Below the pieces are notes generated by a model. It was not told where the DNA came from, did no database searches, and worked only from the letters and a program-made list of their open reading frames with translations. From Caballeronia sp. LZ062 (GTDB taxonomy: Bacteria; Pseudomonadota; Gammaproteobacteria; Burkholderiales; Burkholderiaceae): 64,000 bases of DNA. The stretch is taken from contig NZ_JARTWB010000001.1 of assembly GCF_031450785.1 (NCBI RefSeq), positions 248,001 to 312,000 on the forward strand. The letters run 5' to 3'. How positions within the stretch are numbered: the first letter of the stretch is position 1; each line of letters starts with the position of its first letter. Positions 27,242 to 34,714 of the stretch are shown piece after piece. The position numbers were made by a program, and so were the translations under genes.

Positions 27242-28675
27242 TCAGTACTTCTTTTCAACAGCGGCTCTCTGCACATCGACAGCCGGCCAGCCGCCTCCTA
27301 GCGCCTTGTAGAGCGTCACCGTATCGGACAAGATCTGCTGATGATTCGCGAGCAAGGCAAGTTGGGCGGCAAGCAACGTGCGTTCGGTCTCGAACACTTC
27401 GAGTTGAGAGATCACGCCTTCCTTCAGTTGCGCATCGATTTGCGCGGCAACGATTGTCAGGTGCGCGACTTCCTGCTGCAGTTCATCGCGCTGCCTGGTG
27501 TGCGAATTTAGATTGACGAGCGCATTCTCCACTTCCTCGAACGCGTTCATGACCGTGCTCCGATATTGCTGTTCGGCTACCGTGCTTTGCGCTTCAGTCG
27601 TCTTGACGTGCGCGCGCACGCTCGGATCGAGAATCGGAATATTGATGCTCGGCATGAAGCCGAACGTGAAGGACTTCATTAAGTCCGTCAGCGCAAAACT
27701 CGCGGTGCCACCGCGCCCCGTCAGGCTGATGGTCGGTAGCTGAGCGAGCTTCGCTTGTCCCACGAGATCGTAGGACTCGAGTACGCGATACTCGGCAGCG
27801 ATCAGATCAGGCCGCCGCGCCAGCAAGTGCGATGGCAGGCCGGAAGGCACAGGCGGAACCTGCACGCGTTTCTGCAACTGACCGTCAGGCAGCTTGAATT
27901 CGCCAGCCGGGACACCCGTCAGCGTCGCAAGCGCATTGTCTGCGAGGTCTCGCGCACGGCGCAGTTCGAGCAAATCGCGCGTGAGCCGGTTCAACTCGGC
28001 GCGTTGCGTCAGTACCTGCGTATGCGGCACGAGGCCGTTCTTCTCCATTCCTTCGAATATGGTCAGTATTTTTTCGTTCGTCGCGATGGTCAGCGTTTGT
28101 TGCTGGATCTGATCGTCGAACTGAAGAATCTGGAAGTAAGTGGTGGATACGTTTGCCACGAGCTCAAGATAGCCAGCACGCCAGTCCGCTTCGCTCGCGC
28201 GATATTCGGCTTTCTGAGCCTGCACGCCCTTTTCCACCGCGCCCCAGATATCGATGTCCCAATTCACTTGCGTGCCGAGGTTGTATTGCTTCGTGAATGT
28301 CTGGCCCGTCGTCTTCTCGAAGCTCGCGCCCGCTCCGACATCCATCGACGGGAGCGCGCCCGCGCGAGCCTCCCCGATCTGCGCGCCCGCCACTTGGATG
28401 CGTGCCGCGAGCACCTTGATATCGAAGTTGCCGTTGATGGCTTTCTCGATGAGTCCGTCAAGATAAGGGTCTTGAAACTGCTTCCACCAGTCGGGCCGAA
28501 TCGTTTCCGTCGGATCTGCCTTGACGGCATCCATTGTCGTGAACGCGGTCTTTTCCGGCGTATCCGGGCGCTTATAGACCGGCACTTTCACATCGATGCA
28601 GCCCGCAAGCAGCGCGGCGGCGCTGAGAATTGCGCATCCGGTCATCAGGCGCAACGAAGGCACGAGGACTTGCAC
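27242..28675 (-). CDS. NodT/TolC-family outer-membrane channel lipoprotein
   Basis: 477 residues from GTG 28675, chosen because GGAG sits 6 bases before; a TTG four codons upstream is also open. The lipobox LLAGC puts the acylated Cys at residue 26. The rest has two OEP repeats with the long heptad-rich helices of TolC-like channels, including LARRPDLIAAEY in the middle. NodT members normally serve RND pumps. No RND pump is present here, so this one is probably the exit duct for the C39 ABC/HlyD exporter. It lies between the precursor pair and the FHA gene on the same strand. Confidence 0.92.
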   Translation of the reverse strand: MQVLVPSLRLMTGCAILSAAALLAGCIDVKVPVYKRPDTPEKTAFTTMDAVKADPTETIRPDWWKQFQDPYLDGLIEKAINGNFDIKVLAARIQVAGAQIGEARAGALPSMDVGAGASFEKTTGQTFTKQYNLGTQVNWDIDIWGAVEKGVQAQKAEYRASEADWRAGYLELVANVSTTYFQILQFDDQIQQQTLTIATNEKILTIFEGMEKNGLVPHTQVLTQRAELNRLTRDLLELRRARDLADNALATLTGVPAGEFKLPDGQLQKRVQVPPVPSGLPSHLLARRPDLIAAEYRVLESYDLVGQAKLAQLPTISLTGRGGTASFALTDLMKSFTFGFMPSINIPILDPSVRAHVKTTEAQSTVAEQQYRSTVMNAFEEVENALVNLNSHTRQRDELQQEVAHLTIVAAQIDAQLKEGVISQLEVFETERTLLAAQLALLANHQQILSDTVTLYKALGGGWPAVDVQRAAVEKKY

Positions 28676-28801
28676 GATGTGCTCCAACGATCATGCTAGT
28701 ACGAGGAATGCGCGTCACTTACTAACCGCGCTCGAATGCGGCCCGCTTGTCGTCTCGGGAACGGCGAGCGAGCCGCGCCGCCAGAACTCAGGCGGTGAAT
28801 T

Positions 28802-28826
28802 CAGCGGAGCTCCCCGCGCTCCGCTG
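28802..28826 (-). terminator. Hairpin between precursor genes and channel gene
   Basis: CAGCGGAG (28802-28809) and CTCCGCTG (28819-28826) pair perfectly around 9 bases. There is no T-run, so it is more likely a partial terminator or an mRNA 3'-end stabiliser. It would let the small precursor messages accumulate over the downstream exporter genes. Confidence 0.5.
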
Positions 28827-28857
28827 CTACTGCGAACAACATGAAACACCTACTGCC

Positions 28858-29136
28858 CTACATTGCATACGGCCCGAAGACATTGATGTGGTTCGTGTTA
28901 TCTGCCTTCTGATGCGGCGCGACGTCGGACGTGATCTTGTGCGCGAATGCGTCGTTCACGCCGTTTTCGTTGAGTGTGTTTTGCGCCTGATTAGTCAGTT
29001 GCTGTGTCGTGGCGCTCAGATCGAAGCTGCTCTTGTAGCTCGGGAAGTAGAAGCTCGTGCCGCCGCGCACAGCGGACATTTCCTGGCGGCCCAGTTCGGC
29101 GTGATGGACGAGATCGTGGATGGTCAGCGTAGTCAT
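28858..29136 (-). CDS. Gly-Gly leader export substrate 2
   Basis: 92 residues from ATG 29136, with AGGAA upstream. The leader (MTTLTIHDLV..., then GRQEMSAVRGG) is 26 residues and ends in Gly-Gly, as in the other two precursors. The predicted 66-residue product starts Thr-Ser-Phe-Tyr-Phe-Pro and has no Cys. It is a clear paralogue of substrate 3: they share TSFYFP, Gln-Gln, QNT-x-N-x-NGV, ITS-x-V and NT-x-x-IN. Such pairs are common for two-peptide bacteriocins but also for structural or signalling proteins. It lies 38 bp after substrate 3 in the same transcript. Confidence 0.8.
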   Translation of the reverse strand: MTTLTIHDLVHHAELGRQEMSAVRGGTSFYFPSYKSSFDLSATTQQLTNQAQNTLNENGVNDAFAHKITSDVAPHQKADNTNHINVFGPYAM

Positions 29137-29174
29137 GATGTCGGTTCCTGGCTCGATGGTTGACGGTGACGGGA

Positions 29175-29459
29175 TTAGCGCGGCAAGAAGCCCGATCCGA
29201 TGTTGATGGTGCTGGTGTTACTGGCTTCCTGCTTCGGCTCGACCTTCGACGTGATGTTGCCGCCGAACGCCACGCCCACGCCGTTCTGATTCTTCGTGTT
29301 CTGCGTCTGGCCAATGAACTGCTGCGTATCGAACGAGAGTTCTACCTTCGAAACGTCATAGCCGGGAAAGTAGAACGACGTGCCGCCGCGCACGGCCGAC
29401 ATGGCGCGGCGGTCGAGTTGTTCGGTGAGAGGAAGGTCGTGGATCGTCAGCGTCTTCAT
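29175..29459 (-). CDS. Gly-Gly leader export substrate 3
   Basis: 94 residues from ATG 29459, preceded by AAGGAGA. The leader (MKTLTIHDLP..., then LDRRAMSAVRGG) ends in Gly-Gly at 25-26, predicting a 68-residue product that starts Thr-Ser-Phe-Tyr-Phe-Pro. It has no Cys and is rich in Gln, Asn, Ser and Val. It is the first gene after the sigma-54 promoter at 29530 and is followed by its paralogue at 28858. No immunity-like small membrane protein lies beside the pair, which weakens a plain bacteriocin reading. Confidence 0.8.
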   Translation of the reverse strand: MKTLTIHDLPLTEQLDRRAMSAVRGGTSFYFPGYDVSKVELSFDTQQFIGQTQNTKNQNGVGVAFGGNITSKVEPKQEASNTSTINIGSGFLPR

Positions 29460-29529
29460 GGTGGTTCTCCTTGGTTGCGCATTGCGCGTCGGTTGGGTTC
29501 GAGCAATGTGTTTGCTCGGGCCGATACAA

Positions 29530-29545
29530 TGCACGGCCTGTGCCA
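29530..29545 (-). promoter_or_regulatory. Sigma-54 promoter of the precursor pair
   Basis: Read on the minus strand, TGGCACA-GGCC-GTGCA matches the sigma-54 consensus TGGCACR-N4-TTGCW at all but one position, with GG and GC correctly spaced. The N4 spacer GGCC is the same as in the promoter at 16875. It lies about 70 bp before the start of substrate 3. Together the two sites suggest one activator, encoded at 18040, controls all three precursors. Confidence 0.78.
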
Positions 29546-29677
29546 TATTTCCGCTGATTGCCGCATTTTGTTGCCGCACAAGGCTTTGCGCTTCGTCTGC
29601 CTCGACTCTGGCTCGCGCGGCCTATCGGTTCCCAACAAACACTTCGCACTCCGACTGTTTGTTATTGGGAGACACCT

Positions 29678-30136
29678 TCACCTGACGTAGATCGTGATCT
29701 TCTTCGAATAGACGGGCGGGTTATGCGGAATGTGCCGGTCATCTGCAAGCAAGAGTTGAAGGGTGTGCTTACCGGGCGGCAATTCGAGCATCGTCTCTGT
29801 TTCGCCTGCGCCGTAATGCAGATGATTGCGATCAGAGGGAATCTCCTGATCCAGCGGCGGCAAGTCCGTATCGATTAGCAAATGATGGTGCCCCGTGTTC
29901 GGAAACTTGACGCCGCGCGGGGCGACGCCCATGAATCGCAAGCCGAACCACACGCGAAAAGGCTTGCCCGCCGGAAGCGTCTGACCGTCGTTGGGATAGC
30001 CAATATACGCATAAGCGTTCGCGGGCGCCGGCGTCGGCCCACCTGCCGCATGGCTTGCCGTGAACGGCGCGGCCAGCGTGGCCGCGAGCAGGATCGAACG
30101 TGCGCGCACAAGCGCGCGAGCAGTGCGTTGGTTCAT
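29678..30136 (-). CDS. DUF4399 periplasmic protein A
   Basis: 152 residues from ATG 30136, with AAGGA before it. A signal peptide ends near ASHA-A (about residue 31). The mature domain carries the DUF4399 marks: NTGHHHLLID, DQEIPSDRNHLHYGAGETE and ELPPGKHTLQLLLAD. The His-rich loops suggest metal binding, but no function is established. It is followed after about 220 bp by the precursor pair. Some databases mislabel this family as RodA. Confidence 0.85.
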   Translation of the reverse strand: MNQRTARALVRARSILLAATLAAPFTASHAAGGPTPAPANAYAYIGYPNDGQTLPAGKPFRVWFGLRFMGVAPRGVKFPNTGHHHLLIDTDLPPLDQEIPSDRNHLHYGAGETETMLELPPGKHTLQLLLADDRHIPHNPPVYSKKITIYVR

Positions 30137-30195
30137 GTCGTGTCCTTCTGAAAATGCGCCGGACGGTGCATGCATCAGGTGAAAGACGCCCCCGC

Positions 30196-30633
30196 CTATT
30201 TCATCGTGACCGTGATCTTCTTCGAATAAACAGGCGGATCGTGCGGTACATGATTCAAATCGCCCATGAGCAGTTGCAGTGTGTGCTTTCCGGGCGACAA
30301 CTCGACGCGCGCATCCGTTTCGCCCGCGCCGTAGTGAAGATGATTGCGGTCCGACGGAATCTCCTGATCGAGCGGCGGCAGGTCCGCATCGATCAGCAGA
30401 TGGTGATGCCCCGCGTTAGGCATGTCGATGCCCTTCGGACACACCCCCATGTTGCGCAGCCCCATGCGGACCCATAGCTTGCCGCCTGAAAGCACCGCGC
30501 CGTCCGGCGGCCAGATGATGTAAGCCTCCGCATTTGCCGGCGCGGGCGTGCGGCTACGCCCAGCGGAAAACGATGCGTCCGCGGCAAGCGCCGCAATCGA
30601 AGCGAGCGCTCCCAACACAGTTCTTCTCAGCAT
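30196..30633 (-). CDS. DUF4399 periplasmic protein B
   Basis: 145 residues from ATG 30633, with AGAGG upstream. It is a paralogue of the next gene on the strand, sharing GHHHLLID, DQEIPSDRNHLHYGAGET and PGKHTLQLL. A signal peptide is followed by the same beta-rich domain, with one added Cys in the VCPKG segment. The two lie 59 bp apart and are probably one transcript. The duplication next to the export locus hints at, but does not prove, a role with the exported proteins. Confidence 0.85.
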   Translation of the reverse strand: MLRRTVLGALASIAALAADASFSAGRSRTPAPANAEAYIIWPPDGAVLSGGKLWVRMGLRNMGVCPKGIDMPNAGHHHLLIDADLPPLDQEIPSDRNHLHYGAGETDARVELSPGKHTLQLLMGDLNHVPHDPPVYSKKITVTMK

Positions 30634-30857
30634 GTTTCGGATGCCTCTTCAAAGAAAGGCCGGTCACAGGCCAACGGTCAAACCCGGCTTTCAGATTAGG
30701 ACGCAGCGACTTAAAAAGATACATGCGTGGGAGGGGATGCGGACAATGCATCCGAATACCTACTTTTAGGGGATCAAATAGAGGCTGACAGCGTGCTATC
30801 GTTGTTTGTGCTGCACGGATGCTTCTCCCTCAACGCCAGACGCAACAGGGTGGGAAT

Positions 30858-32681
30858 ATGTGGCGAACCCTCTTCATCGCAGGCATGTTCGTCGCCATGA
30901 GCGTGGCATTCGCGCAATCCGGACAGCCGCCATCCTCGGCATTCGCTCACAGCGTCGACGCAGAGCAAAGAGTCGCGCTCGTGATGGGCAATGATGCTTA
31001 CGACGAGCATCCCCTCGAAAGCGCCCTGAACGATGCGAACGAGATGAGCGCGGCACTGTCGGCAATGGGCCTTAGCGTGACGCGCCGCACGAATCTAAAT
31101 AGCGATGCAATGCAGCAAGCCATCGAGTCGTTCATCGACCGACTGGGTCCGCGTGATACCGCATTGATCTACTTCGCAGGACACGGCGTGCAACTGGCCG
31201 GCAATGCGCTTCTCTTGCCGATCGATGCGCGCGACACGCAATCCGCCGCTTTACTCAAGAAGGGCATCGCAGCGCAAGCTATCGCCGAACGCATGGCCCG
31301 CGCGAGGCCGCTTGCTGCGAACATCGTCGTACTCGACATGTGTCTCGACGATCCGTCGCGCCACGCTTCGGTTCAAGCGATTCATCTGCCGCCGCGCACG
31401 CTCCTTGCATTCGCAGCGCAACCCAACGCGGGCGCTGAAGAAGACGGGCGCAACGGTCGCTATACCGCGGCGCTCTTGCGCGCGTTCGCCAGAGAGAAGC
31501 AGATAACGTCGGCCTCCTTCGATCTGGCCGCCGCCGACGTTGCCCGCAACTCGCGGGGCGCGCAGCGTCCCTGGCTTGCATCGACGCTGAACGGGCCTGT
31601 CACTCTCGGACGCGCAATCGCAATCCTGCCGGCGATGGCGGAAACCGCCGATATGAATGGCGGACGAATCCGCATGCGCGGCATTCTCCCGAAGGACAGC
31701 AGCGAACAATACGAGCTCGCGTTCTGGGAGTCCATCAAGGACAGCACCTATCCGAGCGATTACGAGGCTTACCTGAAGTCTTATCCGAACGGGCGGTTCG
31801 CTGCGCTCGCGAAGGCCCGCATCGATCGGCTCAAGGCGACGGCGAGCGCTAAGCCATCCGTCGCGGCCTCGCCCGCAGCGGCTGCGATGCCCGCTAGCGC
31901 AGTCACGAGCACCCCGCAAATCACGGCCGCCAGCGTCACGCCCAAGCCGACCGGCAACGAAATCAAGGACTGCCCGCAGTGCCCGCTGCTTATCCCCGTG
32001 GTGCCCGGCACGTTCACGATGGGCAGCAACAACGACGATCCGGGCGAGAAGCCGTCGCATCGCGTGACGCTTGGGCGGCCGTTTGCCATCGGCAAATATG
32101 AAGTGACGGTCGAGCAATGGAATGCGTGCGCCGATGCGGGCGCCTGCACGCGCATCGCGCCCGACAGCAACGCGAGCGCCCCGCCGCCCGCCAATTCGCC
32201 GATGCGCAATGTCAGTTGGGACGATGCGCAGGTCTACGTGAAGTGGTTGAGTAAAGTCGGCGGCAAGCCCTATCGTTTGCCTAGCGAAGCCGAGTGGGAA
32301 TTCGCCGCGCGCGGTGGCACGCAAAGCACGTTCTGGTGGGGTGATCAAATGAGCAAAGGCACGGCCGACTGCAAGGATTGCGGTGAGCCGTATCACCCGG
32401 ATGCGCCGGTGCCCGTCGGTTCGTTCAAGCCCAACGGCTATGGCCTGTACGACATGAACGGCAGCGTGTGGGAATGGGTCGCCGACTGCTGGCACAGTTC
32501 ATACAAAGGCGCGCCCGCCGATGGCCGCGCGTGGGACGAGCCTTCCTGTTCGGTGCGCGTGATTCGCGGCGGTTCCTGGCGCGAAGGTGCAGACTACATG
32601 CAGTCGGCTACGCGCTTCAAATACAGCGCGAGCGTGCGCCAGTCGCAAAACGGCCTTCGCGTGGCGCGCGATACGCAGTAA
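30858..32681 (+). CDS. Secreted caspase-like (C14) protein with FGE-sulfatase domain
   Basis: 607 residues from ATG 30858 with GGTGGG before it. A signal peptide ends near residue 19. Residues about 36-255 are a caspase-like domain with His109 (YFAGHG) and Cys162 (VLDMCLDD), the expected dyad, so it may be an active peptidase. An Ala/Ser/Pro-rich linker follows. Residues about 380-605 form an FGE-sulfatase (SUMF1-like) domain with FTMGSNN, RLPSEAEWEFAARGG and GSVWEWVADCW. Such domains often bind ligands rather than make formylglycine. The gene is divergent from the DUF4399 pair and lies beside the export locus. Confidence 0.9.
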   Translation: MWRTLFIAGMFVAMSVAFAQSGQPPSSAFAHSVDAEQRVALVMGNDAYDEHPLESALNDANEMSAALSAMGLSVTRRTNLNSDAMQQAIESFIDRLGPRDTALIYFAGHGVQLAGNALLLPIDARDTQSAALLKKGIAAQAIAERMARARPLAANIVVLDMCLDDPSRHASVQAIHLPPRTLLAFAAQPNAGAEEDGRNGRYTAALLRAFAREKQITSASFDLAAADVARNSRGAQRPWLASTLNGPVTLGRAIAILPAMAETADMNGGRIRMRGILPKDSSEQYELAFWESIKDSTYPSDYEAYLKSYPNGRFAALAKARIDRLKATASAKPSVAASPAAAAMPASAVTSTPQITAASVTPKPTGNEIKDCPQCPLLIPVVPGTFTMGSNNDDPGEKPSHRVTLGRPFAIGKYEVTVEQWNACADAGACTRIAPDSNASAPPPANSPMRNVSWDDAQVYVKWLSKVGGKPYRLPSEAEWEFAARGGTQSTFWWGDQMSKGTADCKDCGEPYHPDAPVPVGSFKPNGYGLYDMNGSVWEWVADCWHSSYKGAPADGRAWDEPSCSVRVIRGGSWREGADYMQSATRFKYSASVRQSQNGLRVARDTQ

Positions 32682-32687
32682 CCGCGC

Positions 32688-34565
32688 TCATTGCGCCGAT
32701 ATCTTGACGATGATCTGTGCCTGCGTATCTCGTTCGATTCTCTTGAGCGCGGGCAGCGCCGCCACGAAATCGTCAGGCGAACACACCTGCTTGCCGAAAC
32801 GGGCATCGAGCGTGCGCGATATCTGGATCACATTGCTCGCCGCGTCGAATACATAACGCGATCGATAGCGAAAGAACCCGCTCGTCAGTTCGAGATCGTC
32901 GGGGACCTCGACGACGCGCATCGTCTTCGGCAGCGCGATCTGCGATACCTCGTCATACGCGCCGCTCACGCACAAGTACGGCTGCGTGCGCGTGCGCTCC
33001 ACAAGCCAGTTGCGCGTCTGCGTGGCGATGCCGCCGGACAGGCTCGTCAGCGCGGGCAACGCTGTCGTGCCGGTCGGCCAGACGACGTCGTCGAGCGTGC
33101 CGCGCAGCGTCGTCGCAAAGGGGCCGCTGGTGGCGTCGATATCGGTCGTCGTCAGCGCGCCCGCGCCGCGCAGATTCGTATAACGCAAACGGTCCGCCGC
33201 TATCTGGTCGCGCCGTTGCGCGCTTGCGAGCCGCAGATTCATGCGCTCCAGTTCCGCGCTCCATCCCGCGTCCTCGACCCAATAGGCGAACTTCGCCTCG
33301 CCTTGCGGCGCGACATCGATCTGCAGACGCGCCGTGCGCGACAACGGCTGCGTCGCGGGCGTGCGTGCGAGCGCGCCGCTATCGACGAGCAGCGTCGGCC
33401 GGTCCATATCCGCGAGCGGCAGGAAGCCGAACTCGACGCTCGACGCCGTGCTGTCCGCGTACATCGCGAAGTCCGGCAAATACGTGATGATGTGATTGAT
33501 TGCGCCCGCGCCGTAACCCGGCACCGCCGGCAGCGAATACACCGATCCCAGCCCGATGAGCGCAGGCTCGTTGCGAATGCCGACTGCGCCGAGCAACGCG
33601 CCGAACAGCGCGACATGGTCCTTGCAATCGCCGTAGCGGTTCGCGAGTACATCGGTCACGCGGTGCGGCACGGCCGGACTCTGCCCGATGAACATCGCCA
33701 CATAGCGGATATTGCGGCGCACCCAGTCGTACAGCGTTCGCGCCTTTGCGCGTGCGTCGGCGTCGTGCGCGGTGAGCGACTGCGCGAGCGCGCGCACGGC
33801 GGGATCGCTCGCGCTGGCATCGGCGGCGGACGCGCGATAGCTCGCCGCGAAGCTCGCGTAGTCGGGGAACGTGGAAACCATCAGCCGGTCGCCGTACTGC
33901 GCATAGCCGACGGAGCCGCTTTCGATGCGCGCGATCCGCTCCCGGCGGTAGTCGAACTCGTAGCGCGTGCGGCCGTTTTCGGTGACGGGCGCGCGCGCCA
34001 CATAGCCGCGCGTATCGGCATGGAGCGGCTTCGTCGCGGGGAGATCGAAGACGAGCTGCTGGTCCAGCACCGGCCGCTGTCCCGACTCGACGTAATAGCC
34101 GAACTGGCCCGGAATGACCGGACTCGCCTGACTTTTTCGCGAATGAAGATGCACCGTCGAGCTGACGCCGACGGCCGGAAAGATCACCGCGCGCAGCTTC
34201 GCGTCCTGAAACGTCGGCGCGCCTGCGGAGCGCGGCTCCTGAATGTCGTGGATCTGCTCGGGCGACACGTCGTGGCGCGCGCCGTTTGCATCGATCGAAT
34301 AGGCCTCGACGATCTCCACGTTGGACACGCTGCGGTCGTACCAGACGTAACGCTGCGCAATTTCGTCGACGCCGGCCGGCGTGTTCGCGCGCAGCACCGT
34401 GCGGTCGTCTTCCGTCACGGAGCCGTCTTCGGCCACGACGAACTCATGCACGTCGCTCACGATGGTCGATGGATCGTCGGCATCCGGCGTCGGCGCGCTC
34501 CACGCTGGCGTCGCGAGCAGGCACATCGCCAACGCGTGGTGGAATCGCATGAAGAACCGGCTCAT
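32688..34565 (-). CDS. DUF3857 / transglutaminase-like exported protein
   Basis: 625 residues from ATG 34565; a start 11 codons upstream is also open and neither has a clear ribosome site. A signal peptide ends near AWSA. The N-terminal half is DUF3857, the middle is a transglutaminase-like core with a catalytic Cys in NRYGDCKDH and a His in INHIITY, and the C-terminal part is beta-rich. These proteins are periplasmic and of unknown substrate. Its stop lies 7 bp from that of the convergent caspase-like gene. Confidence 0.88.
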   Translation of the reverse strand: MSRFFMRFHHALAMCLLATPAWSAPTPDADDPSTIVSDVHEFVVAEDGSVTEDDRTVLRANTPAGVDEIAQRYVWYDRSVSNVEIVEAYSIDANGARHDVSPEQIHDIQEPRSAGAPTFQDAKLRAVIFPAVGVSSTVHLHSRKSQASPVIPGQFGYYVESGQRPVLDQQLVFDLPATKPLHADTRGYVARAPVTENGRTRYEFDYRRERIARIESGSVGYAQYGDRLMVSTFPDYASFAASYRASAADASASDPAVRALAQSLTAHDADARAKARTLYDWVRRNIRYVAMFIGQSPAVPHRVTDVLANRYGDCKDHVALFGALLGAVGIRNEPALIGLGSVYSLPAVPGYGAGAINHIITYLPDFAMYADSTASSVEFGFLPLADMDRPTLLVDSGALARTPATQPLSRTARLQIDVAPQGEAKFAYWVEDAGWSAELERMNLRLASAQRRDQIAADRLRYTNLRGAGALTTTDIDATSGPFATTLRGTLDDVVWPTGTTALPALTSLSGGIATQTRNWLVERTRTQPYLCVSGAYDEVSQIALPKTMRVVEVPDDLELTSGFFRYRSRYVFDAASNVIQISRTLDARFGKQVCSPDDFVAALPALKRIERDTQAQIIVKISAQ

Positions 34566-34619
34566 GTTCGGCTCACGAGAAAACGCGCGAACGTTCATCG
34601 TACAGGAGCCGATGTCGCC

Positions 34620-34649
34620 GCGACAATTTGTATCACGTTGCGATATAAT
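34620..34649 (+). promoter_or_regulatory. Sigma-70-type promoter before the HPP gene
   Basis: A perfect -10 TATAAT (34644-34649) has a -35-like GCGACA (34620-34625) at 18 bp spacing. The HPP-CBS gene starts 65 bp downstream at 34715. Confidence 0.55.
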
Positions 34650-34714
34650 TTCACGCTTCGCCGCGCGCCCGACGCGCGATTCACTGATCCCGCTAAAAGA
34701 TTCCCGCAGAAAAC

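Noticed and set aside
27242..28675. RND efflux pump outer-membrane component
   Set aside because: No RND pump or its adaptor is nearby; the neighbouring adaptor is the HlyD type of the ABC exporter.
28858..29459. Lanthipeptide or other Cys-based RiPP precursors
   Set aside because: The mature parts contain no Cys and no LanM, YcaO, radical-SAM or similar modifying gene is in the window.
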